Assembly: GCA_029948255.1 (NCBI GenBank)
Contig: JALIZF010001829.1
Coordinates: 697,001-761,000, forward strand
Direction of reading: 5' to 3'
From: Telmatactis stephensoni
Lineage: Eukaryota > Cnidaria > Anthozoa > Actiniaria > Isophelliidae
DNA length: 64,000 bases
The notes beneath the pieces are model-generated. The model searched no databases, had not been told where the DNA came from, and saw nothing but the letters and a program-made list of their open reading frames with translations. The position numbers and the translations under genes were made by a program. This document shows positions 37,501-48,631 of this stretch, in pieces (position 1 is the stretch's first letter; every line of letters starts with the position of its first letter).

Positions 37501-40500
37501 TGGAGCGCTAATTTTCCTTGCTTGTCTTGGTTTACTTTATGCACTGGTTTGTTTGATAATCGTGCTGGTTTACAGAAAGCAACCGTAAGTAGCAAGCTCA
37601 GTATAATTGGGACAACGAGTATACAAATAAATAGATTGAGCCCGGGGCAGGTGTGGGGGGTGGGGGATGGGAGGGGCGAAAAGGAGTAGCAGGAAGGAGG
37701 AAGGAGAGAGTATATCGGCACATCCCTATTTAAAATTTAATTTGGCAAAGTAAGTACTCTTTCCCGGGAGATTGAGTTAGGCGAACAATATAAGTCAGCT
37801 TTGGTTCATATGGCGAACCATCCATAAACGAGCCGAACCAAATACATGAGTGATATAACAAATGCCTCTAAAATTTTTAACGCAGAACCAGAAACAAGTG
37901 GTATTTTCAATTTGGAACGCTAGAATTGAACGGTGACTGAATCGGTTTCCGTATCTGTTTACGAAAATTGCGCCAAGTTCTATAACTTCAGTATAGTTTG
38001 GCCAGGGAACTAAATAAAAATTGAACTTAATTCAGGTGTATGTTTTAGAGAGTGCACACTAATATCAATGCATACATGTTTAATAGCTTTGTCAATTGCA
38101 TGATACACTACTGTATGTAATGGATCTTTTCTACAAGATGTCGAACCTCTTGTACTGTAGTCCATGTTTTTAGGATGCACGGCAGTTTTAGTTGTAAATG
38201 ACGTCTACACATAGTTTCTGCAAACGCCTCTATTTTAGGGTCCAAGTTGAGGCCGTATCAACTATGTGCCAGCCGTTCTTTAGTCGACCCAAATCAATGA
38301 CGACGTACAGCTTGATTAAAAAATTCAAAAGTGCTATTTGTTTGGTTGAGGTTCATTTGATACGGCTCATGGATGGTAGGACATATGAACCGAAGGAGAC
38401 ACCAAATTAAAAAAGTCGTTCCAAATTCATTTATATCGTTATTTATTACAGGATCATCTGGAACTCTAGTCCAATCATGAACACCATCATAATCTTGGGT
38501 TGTATTCTCAACTACATCACGATTATCTTGTATGCATTTGATTGGACAACAAGTACACGTGTCACGAGTTTATGCAGGGTATATTGAACTGAGAGATTTT
38601 ATTTTTTCCTTGTCTGTACTCTAATATATGCACTGATGACGTCAAAATGTGATGAGAACCAAAGAGTGCGCTACGAAACATCAAAAATTTACAGAATCTT
38701 TGCAAAGTGCTATTCCACCCAATCAATGCAAGCGTTAGATTGTGACATCATCTGTACGTGTGTTTAACAAATACATTCCATTTTTCCGTGCGATTGTACA
38801 GATAAGATGCACAGATAAGATGCACAAATGACTTCAAACAAAAAACTGATGAGAACAAAAATGTACCCCACGAGAAGAATCTATCGCCACGAAATGGAAT
38901 CTATTTGTTTTATATACTGTATATAATAATCATCGAACATCTCATCCAATTAGAGTGCGCGTAAGATTCAATGACGTCATCTATATCTGTGTACGATAAT
39001 CACACATAGCTTCTGACCAATCAGAGCGCGCGTAATATACCAATTATTACATGATTTGTAATCACACACACCGGTTCTCGACGCACGTAATATACCAATG
39101 ATCGTATAAAATAGTTACACGATTTCTCACTGGTTAATAACTATGACTAGAAATAGATATTGCACGTTGATCGCGCACTTACTTTAATTAAAAACATATT
39201 TTCCAAAATACAAAATATTTTCTACAGCTTCGAAATGAAAAAAAAATTAGGAAAAAATTCAACCACACACACAAAAAGCGTTTTACAAATCGTTTCGCTG
39301 TTGTAAATCTTAATTCAACTTACATTTTACTAGGCTCGTGCATGGACCTTCGCAATTGGATTTACTCTGTCTGTTGGTGGATTGGTAGCCAAACTTTGGA
39401 TTGCTTATTGCGTGCTTAGCGAAAGATTCGTCAGGAGATGGGTAAGTTTATTAATCTTTATATAGCACTGTTCTCAGTGACACATTTTGTAGTTATATCT
39501 ACATTTTGTAATAGCTATCTCATTTTGTGATATCCAAACCATTAACAGAGCACACACATTAGAAAGCCAACCCGAAAACAGCAACCCCATTCTTCGTTTG
39601 TAATCACAGTCCGTCAAACTGAATGCAGCAAAAATAGCACTGACTTGCCCTCTTCCTATTTTGATATTGTTTTCTGATTTCTTTATTTTTCCATTGCTTT
39701 TCAAGAAAATGATGTTATTCTGGATGCTGGTAATAGTTGTTGTGTTGTTTGTTTTGGACATTATTATTATGGGATGTTGGGAAGGAATCGATCCGCTGTA
39801 CGCAAAGATGGTTGTCTATAAAGAACAAGAGCTTTACAAATGTTTTCAGGTGTGTACTTTAATCGTAATTCGTGTAAAGCGAGGAATATGCTTCACAGAC
39901 TAAGGCATTCCAAACTAAATTGCTTTTTCCATTTTCGAAAATTTCTAGCAAGTAAACGTATTTTTTAGATAAATCGTACTGACAGTAGATAAACAGATCA
40001 TTGACCAACAGTCTATTTAATTTGAAATTTGTCAAGTGAAAAAATGAAACTAAGTTTTTTGAAGTAAAAATACATAAAATGGAAAAAGCCAATCTTTCTT
40101 CCCTCGTACTCCTTCCATATGTACGGCCCGTGAAATAATCCCAGTCGTGGAAATTATCCCGGTCCGCCAAATAATCCCCAAACTGACCAAAGCCACTGTA
40201 GATAAGCTAAAAAAGCAAAATCATGATCTCAAGACCGAGATATATAAATAATCTGCGAGACGAATTTCAAACGGTAAAAAGCCAACTGAACTCATCGACC
40301 GGTGACCAAGGGCAAAAGAGCTTATAATTAAATTTTCTAATTCAGAAATATGACATGCGATGTAGAACTCCTTCTAACTCCAAACCGACAACAGCGGCTC
40401 CAATAATATGCAAATTTACGAGAGATGTATTACGAAATAAGCAGTGCTAAACAAAAGGAAAGAAATCAATAACATAGATCTAAGCTCAATTGATTTAACT

Positions 40501-43500
40501 GCAGACACTAAAACATATATGGCAGTATACGAGCATCTGACACCGAGACAAGAAGATTTATTATCGCTATTAAGGCCTGGATCAATCATTAATTACTTAA
40601 AATTCGGATAAAAATTATTTTGAAGACATAGAACATCTAAATCAACGTTTTTCTTGCATAAGTTACTAAACTCGACGTCCTTAATTTTTTGAGGGTACGT
40701 TTACGACATCACGTGACCTGATGACGTCACAGTGATCAAATATTGTGTTGTAAACTTCAAAGTAAAATGCGGTCGCGGGTATTACTAAAGACTTCAAAGT
40801 AACCATGCCATGCTTAACTGTGAGCCTTAACGTACTTCACAACATACAGCCCGCAAAACTTGTCGTCCACTTTACATTGTTGAGTTTTTCCATTTTTAAA
40901 AGAAATAAGTAAAAGTCACTTGACCTGTTTTCGGCTTTATCTCACTAAAGAAAAACTGTAGTCAGGTTTTGCGGGTTGTTTGTTTGGAAGCACATTTGGG
41001 CTCACAGTTAAGCATGGTTACTTTCAAGACTGGGCTTATACCCGCAACCGCATTTTGCTTTGAAGTTTACAATACAATATTTGATCACTGTGACGTCATC
41101 AAGTCACGTGACATCTTAAAAGTACCCTCAAAAAATTAAGGGCGTCGAGTTTAGTAACTTACAGAAGAAAAACGTTCGTTTAGATGTTCTTTGTCTTCGA
41201 AATATTTTTTTATCCGAAATTTATATATACAATTAGCGATTGACCCAGGTCTTAATATAACGCAAGCGAAATAAACTAGCCTATCAGAAGCAAAACAAGT
41301 TTGCCTACTACATGCTGGGTAAAAAAACAATCAATATTACTAAGAGAACATTAAAAGTAAAATCCTACGCATTTCCAGCCCACGAGATCTGGAAAGGTTG
41401 GGCATCCCCATCCCTCCGTCTGCCTCATTATCGGACAGCCAGATGCTATGAAACTTCCCACGGCCCAATGGACGTGAATATCGGGCTTATTGGGTTTGTA
41501 AATTGTTAATTATAATTGGACAGTTCTTTCATAAAGGATTTTGAGTCATAAAATATAGACTATGGTTTATTGCTCATATTCTGTCGTTCCCTTTCAGCCA
41601 ATCAGCGCCAATACATTCCAAGCAAACTGGTATACCGTGGAACACTGCACATGCAGTCACCCTCTGACATGGTTACTGATCATCCTTATACTGAAGTTGA
41701 TGGTGGTTCTGTTTGGTGTTTTCCTGGCCTGGCAAACACGCAAACTCTACATCAAATCCTTAAATGACACGCAGTACTGCGCTTTCTGCTTGTTTGTGGT
41801 GTTTTTCTTTGCTATCATTGGCGTTTTGTGTGCTCTGTTGACCACCAAATTGCCGAATTTGTTCTTTGGACTAGTGGGTACTATAGTATTTCTTTGCACA
41901 ACAATCATACTTGGACTTGTATATACACATAAGGTAAAATTGTGTGACATGGTCCACTTATACAGAATGAATAAGTGTTTTAACTGACCCATTAAGAAAA
42001 GCCAATAACAAAAGTCATTGAAATAATCGCATGTCTTGATGTACATTTTGTCACGATTCTTCAATCGTTCCTTTAGAAGTGTTATTAATACCTACAGGTT
42101 GGCCGTGTCATGTGCACTTCCAAATCCCGTCGTGGCAAAACTATCTTTGTTGGAGGAGGTAAACAAACAGGCGCTGAAAGCTCTTGTTGTTCGTGCTGTG
42201 CATGTTCACCAGCATGTTGCATCACCTTCTGCGCATGCTTCCCATGCTGCAATCTGTATACATGCTGCAGGAAATGTTGCTGTGGAGCCCAGGTACATCC
42301 AAGCCAAGATGATGAAAAGACTGAGTTCTATATCAATGGGCAGCCACAGGACAAAGAGGGACAAATAGCATATCTACTCAAAGAACTTCATGAGGTATTG
42401 ATTACTCTCTACTAAGCAGAGGCAGCCTAAGCAGCTACTAAAGGGTTATTAACCGAGCGCGAGGTCTGTATGGGAAAATATCAGACCGAGGTCTTGACAG
42501 TACGGACCGAGCGCAGCGAGGTCTGTACAAAAAGACCGAGGTCTGATATTTTCCCGTACAGACCGAGCAAGCTCGGTTAATAAATTGTTTATTATATGGC
42601 TATTTTCCTCGCTGTATCGACAAAAATCAAGCGAACTTCCGATATCAGACCGATTGCCATGGAAACGGTCCGAGATGGGAAAATATCAGACCGGAAATCA
42701 GCCAATCAGAGCGCGCGTACTATCATAGCCATATAATAACTTGTTAAATTGTCCCCTTTCCGACTTACCATATATGCCTGCTTCTTGGCGTTCGCAGCCA
42801 ACCTTGCTATGAGAACGGCATAGTACCGGCTGCTGCTCTAGCTTCGGCTACGCCCAACCTGGGCTTACTATCATTACTCCATATACTAGCCATTATTCTA
42901 AGTTCTGTCCCTGCTCTGGCTACGAAAGAACTGCACATGCCTAAGAAAGAGGTCAGTGAGCTGCACTATACGAGGTATAAATTATATTAGGACCCTGGTT
43001 CTCGTTGTTTGATCCAGACATACATATGAACATCGTTTTATCATTTTTAGCGTGATGTCGAACTGTCCAGACTTCGTCCCGCAAACACATATACATCAAT
43101 GTGGACACAAACGTACGAGGAGGATCTAAGCGACTTCGACTATACACGAGAAGATGGCGATGGTCATTCTATGGGCAGCACTAATAGCAACAGTAGCTTT
43201 AACAGCAGAGGGTCCAAAATGAAACGAAACAGTGTCAAGATTTTCAACCAAGGAGCAGATTACTCGCACGTACGAAGTAAAGTGAACACAGGTATTGCCA
43301 AGTCTTCAAGTCCTCAGAAGAAAGACGAGAAGTACTACCTAGGAGTGTGGCAGGCTAGAGGTGGACGCCCAACAGATGCTGAAATATCTAAATTACGTGC
43401 ACTTCTAGCTGAGGTTTGTAGCCAGCTAGTTCCATTTGAAACGATCGTCAATTTAATTTCAGCCGATAGCTCTAGATTTGTTTGGCATATAATAGTTGTT

Positions 43501-45743
43501 TTTCTTTTCCAAGATATTTATCAAGTACATGATTTTTAAATCTAAATGATCTAAAATATATTCGAACCTCAATGACAGACCATTGCTATCAGTTGGCTAC
43601 CATCTATATATGAAATTAATATCTCTAGTTTTACTTGATCCCATAACAGAAAGACAAAGAAATTGAAAGACTTACTAAAGGAGAAAACAAGACTTCACAA
43701 CCGGGTACCAAGATTACGGTGAGTCCCTCAATTTGAACACTTTTTCCAAACCGCTGCAGAAATTTAAAACGGATAACGAGGGAATGAGAAGGCGAGGGAG
43801 GCTTAACATCTTTTAGTTGTTGTTGTTGTTGTTGTTACTGACATAGCATGTTACCAGGTCATCTGATCACCCTCGAGTCGATTAACTTCAATCCCAAGGC
43901 CATCCATTTGCAATAAAACGAATATCAATGAGAAAGTTTTAAAAGTCATTTTTGTCTATAGATCATTACAGAAGACGTGGATAGTCCAAGTACACAGGAG
44001 AAACAATGTCAAACAGACAGCGATGCCCTCCCTCACAAACAACCCAACGTTGTTACATCGCCTTCATCGATCAACTCCCCAACAAGAAAGGTTTCAAGGG
44101 GGAGGAAAACGTCAAAGAATGCAACAAAAGATAAAGTGATTCTTATCAAGCAAAAAGACAACACCGAAAAGATAAACCAAAAAGAAGAGGAAATGCCTGT
44201 TGCATCAAGCGCAGAATGGTTGTTTGGTAAACCTGAAGAAGATAGGAAGAACATTTCAAAAGATAGAGACAATCCAAAAGAAACGATTGCTGTAGCACCT
44301 CATGAACCTCAAGACACTAAGCCTGCAATAAAAGGAACAATTTATAAAGAACGGGAAAATGATGAAGACAATGGAAAATACAAAAATGATATTGATATTA
44401 TAGTTGTATCGACAAAACCTCAAGAAAATGAGATAGATGACAATGAAAACCAAACGAAAGACGAAAAACAGCACCAGGAAAACTTTGCAAAGAAACAGCA
44501 GGAAGAAGAAGAGAAGAAGAAAAAAGAGAAAGAAGAAAGACAGCGCTACAGGAGGAAAGAGGAGGGGGAAGAACGAGAGGAAGAGAATAAATTTGAAGAG
44601 GAAGGGAAAAAAGAGGAAGAAAAACAGAGGCAAGAAAAGAGAAAAAGTCGATTTAGTTTTTTTGGTGGGCAACAGGACCCACCGCCAATGGCTAAAATGC
44701 CTGAGCAGACAGACAGTGAACCTGAAAACAAAAGTGGTCACTTCCAAAATCCTGTTGAAATGAAAACAGAATGGCCGAATAATGGCGAAAAGGATAGGCC
44801 AGAAAAATCTGATTTGTTGAATGACGAAAAACCGGAGAGATCGGATTCGCCAAAAAGTGACAAAAAACAAGGCAAAGCAGAAAATCCTGATACGTCATAT
44901 ACTAGACAAGAAGAAAAAACAGAAAATCCTGTTGCTTCGTTTACTGACGAACAAAACAAATCAGAAAATTCTGATCCCTTAAATACCAAAAACGAGGGAG
45001 ACCCTAAAAAACCTGATTCACCGACCAATGAAGAGCAAGGCAAGCAAAATGATAATGAATCACCAACAGATGACAAGCAATTTAAAGTATTGGAACTAGC
45101 ATCTCCTACTATCGACAAAACAATTAAAAACAAAACAAAACCAGGAAATGATAATAGGCATGAATCCGATGAAGAGGACAGAGTGAGACCTCCACAAAAT
45201 ACACCAGCCAGTGTTGACACAGCGCCAAATGAAAGTAAAGAAGACAAAAGTGAAAACCCTGCCATCGCGAGTCCCACAGATGACAAAGATACTCCAAATA
45301 GTAACAATGAGCCTCATAAGTCAGATGATGAACTCGATGAGATGGACGAAGACGATGATGAAGACGAGGAAGGGGTCAGTGATGATGATGGTGAAGACAA
45401 TGACAAAACTATCAATGATGAGGATGAGGATGATAACGACAATGATGATGATGACGATGCAAAAGGCAATAATAAAAGACAAAAACCTCGACGAAGAACC
45501 AAGAAACGAATTGGCGGAAAACTAAACTGGAATGCAGAGTCAAAAATCGATAATTCTAGCGGATACACTAGACGAAACACTAACAAGATTAAAACGTACA
45601 AGGTAGATTACTCGCACGTGAGGTCCAAGTTGTCCTCTAGTACAAGTACGAAGAAAAAAGACTCAAATGATGCTGAAAATGAAAGAAAATATAGGAGACG
45701 TGTGAGTAGGAAAAGATGGAATCCTAGCGATAAAAAGAAATAG
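28456..45743 (+). CDS. GABA-B-like class C GPCR with cysteine-string and giant charged tail (18 exons)
   Basis: Exons: 28456-28668, 29185-29328, 30304-30480, 32384-32488, 32757-32825, 33989-34192, 35423-35659, 36108-36177, 36845-36931, 37437-37584, 38452-38578, 39334-39441, 39706-39849, 41598-41933, 42098-42394, 43051-43413, 43650-43718, 43962-45743; 1559 aa. Exon 8-10 junctions were chosen by frame and are the least certain. Order: signal peptide (1-20); bilobed ligand-binding domain (to ~435) with SYGTDDLSLANDRNLYPYFF like GABA-B receptors; TM1 ~456-480; TM2-TM7 to ~720, including a WNSSPIMN segment after TM1 and FLAWQTRKLYIKSLND after TM5. The cytoplasmic region has 16 Cys in 753-785, then TEFY; motif DYSHVRSK at 892-899; coiled coil EISKLRALLAEKDKEIERL at the exon 16-17 junction; then an ER/K-rich stretch, SENP/TDDK-type repeats, a hyperacidic run, a basic block and DYSHVRSK again at 1515-1522. 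The ligand is unknown. It is presumably a G-protein-coupled plasma-membrane receptor. Confidence 0.88.
28684..28904. repeat. Intronic hairpin MITE, CAATAGACCATTTCACGGAT ends
   Basis: Perfect ~45-bp terminal inverted repeats run from CAATAGACCATTTCACGGAT through AGCTCAACCTCAGCCTCGTC and are mirrored at 28858-28904. The element lies just 16 bp past the first-exon donor of the GABA-B-like gene. Confidence 0.85.
30015..30204. repeat. Intronic hairpin, ATAGATTCCATTTTTCCGTG arms
   Basis: Arms of about 85 bp carry CGTCTGTACTCTAATCGATG and ACGTCAAAATGTGGTGAGAA, mirrored across a loop containing GACTTCGTC. Diverged relatives of the arms occur at 38614-38910. Confidence 0.85.
31034..32099. mobile_element. 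Mutator-like non-autonomous transposon, copy B (uninterrupted)
   Basis: A 9-bp duplication CTCGCAAAC (31025-31033 and 32100-32108) flanks terminal repeats TAGACTGATTCCATAAGTCG / CGACTTATGGAATCAGTCTA. The interior is colinear with copy A at 12314-17011 but lacks its insertions, and contains the same broken RecQ-like sequence on the plus strand. It lies in the intron between exons 3 and 4 of the GABA-B-like gene, in the same orientation as that gene. Confidence 0.88.
31265..31714 (+). pseudogene. RecQ-type helicase fragment carried by transposon copy B
   Basis: ATG 31265 opens a 46-codon frame with FQRKAIEQVLEGKDMFVYL and an intact Walker A PTGCGKTF, ending at TAG 31403. Downstream, NIFVSPL and LMKAQVDSFRKLL segments (motif Ia region) and a DEAHCVT motif with a lost first base context are found in other frames. 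It retains the canonical Cys in PTGCGKT, where copy A has Arg. Not translatable as a helicase. Confidence 0.72.
32941..33450. repeat. GTGCCTT heptamer minisatellite
   Basis: A core at about 32962-33270 consists of some 40 near-perfect 7-bp units. It is flanked on the right by degenerate GTGTCTTGTCGTGT units to about 33450. Because 7 is not a multiple of 3, each strand reads as a periodic open frame (ALCLVPC-type on plus). These ORFs are artefacts. It is intronic in the GABA-B-like gene. Confidence 0.95.
34221..34410. repeat. Intronic palindrome with hammerhead-like arms
   Basis: ATAATAATTTATTTGGTTGT at the left is mirrored at 34391-34410, with ~80-bp arms. Each arm carries a GAAGAAGGTCCGC...GGGCCGAAACGTCTG block reminiscent of the core of Penelope/retrozyme-type hammerhead ribozymes, but with CTGAAGA or similar in place of CTGATGA. 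Confidence 0.7.
34435..34640. repeat. (GTTT)n-(GCTT)n-(GTTT)n tetranucleotide array
   Basis: About 50 tetranucleotide units with interspersed GCGT variants lie in an intron of the GABA-B-like gene. A shorter GTTT run is at 34200-34220. Leucine/alanine/cysteine-rich ORFs in all plus frames are artefacts of the repeat. Confidence 0.95.
35795..36065. repeat. Diverged MITE related to 48309-48599
   Basis: TAGTATTTCAAAAACATCGG, GCGACTCACTCCAAAGGCAG and TATGGGTATTACTAAAAAAT on the left, and CTTTTGGTCCAGTCGTGTAT on the right, parallel the ends and subterminal sequence of the 48.3-kb element. It lies in the intron between exons 7 and 8. Confidence 0.6.
36362..36529. mobile_element. pogo/Tigger-like MITE with TA target duplication
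   Basis: TA dinucleotides flank inverted ends GACTCGAACCTCTCATAACG / ACGGGAGGTTCAACTG. The interior includes repeated CTCATAACGGACACTTCTCA units. The CAGTTGAACCTCCCGTAAGC-type end is characteristic of pogo-class MITEs in many animals. It lies in the intron between exons 8 and 9 of the GABA-B-like gene. Confidence 0.75.
38614..39080. repeat. Degenerate repeats of the 30015-30204 family
   Basis: CTGTACTCTAATATATGCAC, GACGTCAAAATGTGATGAGA, TTCCATTTTTCCGTGCG and CCAATCAGAGCGCGCGTAAT are diverged and rearranged copies of sequence at 29880-30204. They are intronic, and no coding content is seen. Confidence 0.6.
40569..41256. repeat. 690-bp palindromic element, ~220-bp arms
   Basis: ATTAAGGCCTGGATCAATC at the left is mirrored by GATTGACCCAGGTCTTAAT at the right. 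Internally, CTCGACGTCCTTAATTTTTT / AAAAAATTAAGGGCGTCGAG and GCATGCTTAACTGTGAG-type stretches also pair. It lies in the intron between exons 13 and 14 of the GABA-B-like gene. Confidence 0.8.
42185..42283 (+). other. Cysteine-string segment in exon 15 of the GABA-B-like receptor
   Basis: Codons 753-785 encode 16 cysteines in 33 residues, in CC, CCC and C-x-C groupings ending RKCCCG. They are followed 10-15 residues later by DDEKTEFYI. DNAJC5/CSP has its palmitoylated cysteine string ending CCCG, followed by acidic residues and TEFYV. The segment lies about 30 residues after TM7 and is within one exon (42098-42394) flanked by consensus splice sites. Confidence 0.85.
42447..42742. repeat. Nested palindromes with GGTTAATAA-type ends and CCAATCAGAGCGCGCG
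   Basis: The inner hairpin 42447-42583 has arms TTATTAACCGAGC...GCTCGGTTAATAA and AAATATCAGACCGAGGTC. The outer pair is TTATTATATGGCTA near 42590 and TAGCCATATAATAA near 42727. A diverged relative of the inner arm occurs at 47345-47440. It is intronic between exons 15 and 16. Confidence 0.75.
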
Positions 45744-46927
45744 GTTTGCTACTGAGTAATTAACATGGCAATTAGAAACTGTTGTGTGAAATAGATCATC
45801 GTGGACAGATACACAACTTTTGACATCGGTTACAATGTGAGCAATACTTGGCCAAGAAACTGAGATGGAATGCACAAAATGGAAAACAATTACACAGCCA
45901 ACTAGTTGCTGTTGGACATCCATCAATGCATTATTAACCATATAACTTGTCAATATTGTCCGTCCAAAGTGTCCAACCAATCAAGCGATATGCAAGCAGT
46001 ACGTTATCGGAGGCAAGAGTCATAGCACACCTAAACCACAACAAAAATCAACCAGCCATGCATTGTATGGCAAACGAGTATCCTCATCAACCAAAGAACT
46101 TCTAAACTACTGCAACATGTCATGGCATTGATGAGTAATTCATCCTATAGTTTCAGTGTAAATACGATGATTTTTACTCAGGCGTTTGTACCTCTTTTCA
46201 CATCCACTGCGTTATTGTAGAGTTTTATCAAATATTTGAGATATAACCTGCGCGCTGACAAGCGCCAGCTATCTATCACTAAAACGCAAAATATTTTATA
46301 AAAACAACACGATCGCTTTTGTCTTTGTACTGTGATATAAACTCTCTGGAAGAGCTGTGCAATGGAAAAGCAACAGAAACTACGCCTCTTGTTCCTACTG
46401 AAGCTTTCTTTTCTTGTGCTCCACATCTCCCATCGTGTTTAAATCACAGTACAGAAACACAAGCGACCGTTTTATATGGCTTAAATATAGATTAGCTTAG
46501 ATTGGCACCATCAAGTAGTCTTTTATGCATTTAGTCAACAATCCTATAAAAATGTAAACTTATTGATATAGGTAGCTGTAATACATATTATGTTGGATGC
46601 TATAAAAGCCGTTTGCAGATAAAATTGCCGTTTATAACACAAAACAAACAACTAAAAACATCATTTATCAAATGAGACGTATCAGTATCAAATGAGACGC
46701 AAGCCACTAGTTTGGACTTGCGATTAAAATCATCTCACGGAACACCGCTCCACGCAAGTTTTCTTAACCTCTCAAGGGAAATCGGCTAACTGAAGGACAA
46801 GGAGAAACTCTGGTTTTAATTTGTTTTTGTTGGAATCGTTTGTCGGAGAGTGTTCAAACCAGTCAAAACTCGCAAGTCGATACAAGTAGCCGGAAGTCGC
46901 GATCGGTTTGGGTTGATTGGGACCTTA
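45744..46927. other. Intergenic / probable 3' UTR of the GABA-B-like gene
   Basis: No further coding exon is seen after the stop codon at 45741-45743. The first few hundred bases probably contain the 3' UTR, but I do not see a clear AATAAA close to the stop and cannot place its end. Confidence 0.5.
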
Positions 46928-47054
46928 GTGCAGATTTCGTGTGTGTGAAAAGGCCGCGGCACGGTCATGGCAGAATTTTCGAATGTTTTGATAGGAAACA
47001 CGGCACTGACACGGTCACGGCACGGTCCTTTTCACAGTCATACGAAATCTGCAC
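46928..47054. mobile_element. TA-flanked hairpin MITE, copy 1
   Basis: TA duplicates flank GTGCAGATTTCGTGTGTGTG / CAGTCATACGAAATCTGCAC. The interior has ACGGCACTGACACGGTCACG and AATTTTCGAATGTTTTGATA. Copy 2 at 54336-54480 shares the interior order (inverted) and the CGTATGA-bearing ends. Confidence 0.75.
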
Positions 47055-48308
47055 TATGCAACGATAACGATGCAAACAGTACAAGCACGTTCCTTTTTTG
47101 TGCAGGCCGTCGTCTTGAAGAGTTTAGTGCGGAGAAAGCTACAAGTAAAGGTCTGAAGAGAATACTATCCTCTAAGATGGTGCCATGAGAAAGAACGTGC
47201 TCACGACGTCAGGTCTCTTGTCAACACCGTCACGTGAGCTTTAGCATTCATTTGTAAATAAACTATGATTAGAATTATAAATACACTAATTGATAGAAAT
47301 AAACTATTGTATTTTTTATTAACTACGTAATATCCATTGTATTTTTTAATTAACTGCGTAATAACCGAGAGTGCGGTCTTTACGGGAAAATATCAACCCG
47401 AGGCCTTGCTGTATTGACCGAGCTGTAACGAGGCCTATTTGTAAATGACTGCTTGACTATGTCTATCTCGAGTGAGCTCGCGCGAAAGGAATTCAGAATA
47501 CCTGCAGAGTTCATAGAAAAGGAAACCAATGTGCCGTTTTTTGCTACTGAGACAAATTTGACATTGCAGCTTGTCCTTGGTTATTCAGTGTACGTGTCAC
47601 TCGACTGTTCTTGCTTCATAATGAACGTGCTCAACTTCATACCACCAGTCACGTGTTCCTACCACAGAGAGCCCAAGCTCGATATTTGCATATCTATAGT
47701 AAATGTATGTAGTGATAAATTATCCTTCCTTTTTTCAAGATTTTGCAATAAGCATGTCTATTTTTGACATAGATCTCCTTGAGTGTATTTGACGGAAATA
47801 CCCCTGAAAGATAATCTTTGAACGTATATTGGCAAGACTGAAAAAGATTACAGTGCAAAGCCCAAACGTATGACCAGCTATAATGTATGCGCATACTTTT
47901 GAAAGAGCAATCATAAATGGAGAGACAAAAAGTATGCAAATACATTAAGAGTACTCACAGTTTTGAGCTTTGTTAATTCATTTCTATAAAACGTGACAGC
48001 TGGTCTATTCAATAGCTTTGTCTTCATTGCTTCAAAATCAGCACTAAGATCTCCTTCACAAACTACTAAAGCATAGATTTATTAGGATTCTAAGTCCAAA
48101 ATCAAAGAATCTTAAAACAACCATGTTCCAGAGTTCCCAAAACAAGTTCCTCAACACAATCATTGACAATGAAACTGTTATGGTGCTGTACCATTTTCAT
48201 CTCAGTAATGTGACAACTGGAGAACCTCCAGTGATTTTATGAACTTTTTTTCTTTGACTTAGTGTAAAAACCAGCATACCCTTTCAATTGAAAGTATATT
48301 CAATGTAT

Positions 48309-48599
48309 AATACACCTATTTCAATAAACGTTGTCGGCAAAAGCCTACGCGACTCACCTGAAAGGGAGTATGGGTAGAAATTATTAGAGCTATAAAACCA
48401 CACAAATATCCACACCATAATTCAACTTTAGCTTGCCATGACCTAACACATCAAAGAGCTTCATTTCCTGATGCTAAAATCAAGACCACAATGCGAAAAA
48501 GAGAGTAAAATTTTGCAACTACCCATACTCCTTTTCGGTCTAGTCGCGTAGGCTTGTGACCTCTCATATGACAACCTTTTTTGAAATAAGTATATGTAC
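48309..48599. repeat. MITE with CCTATTTCAAWAAASGTTGTC ends
   Basis: ACACCTATTTCAATAAACGT at the left is mirrored by CAACCTTTTTTGAAATAAGT at the right. Subterminal sequences around AGCCTACGCGACTCACCTGA and TAGTCGCGTAGGCTTGTGAC also pair. Relatives occur at 640-884, 26430 and 35795-36065. Confidence 0.7.
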
Positions 48600-48631
48600 C
48601 CTTTTGGCAATACATGTTAATCAAACAAAAC

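Noticed and set aside
37182..37511. Plus-strand ORF overlapping exon 10 in another frame
   Set aside because: Its frame disrupts TM1; the frame starting at 37437 yields a clean 25-residue hydrophobic segment and joins both neighbours.
42036..42368. Plus-strand ORF overlapping exon 15 in another frame (His/Ala-rich)
   Set aside because: The cysteine-string frame is fixed by phase-0 junctions on both sides; this one is a frame shadow.
44033..45601. Several long minus-strand ORFs opposite exon 18
   Set aside because: They are antisense shadows of the Lys/Glu/Asp-rich tail (AAR/GAR/GAY codons read as Phe/Leu/Ser). They have no family features, and the sense frame is supported by splicing phase.
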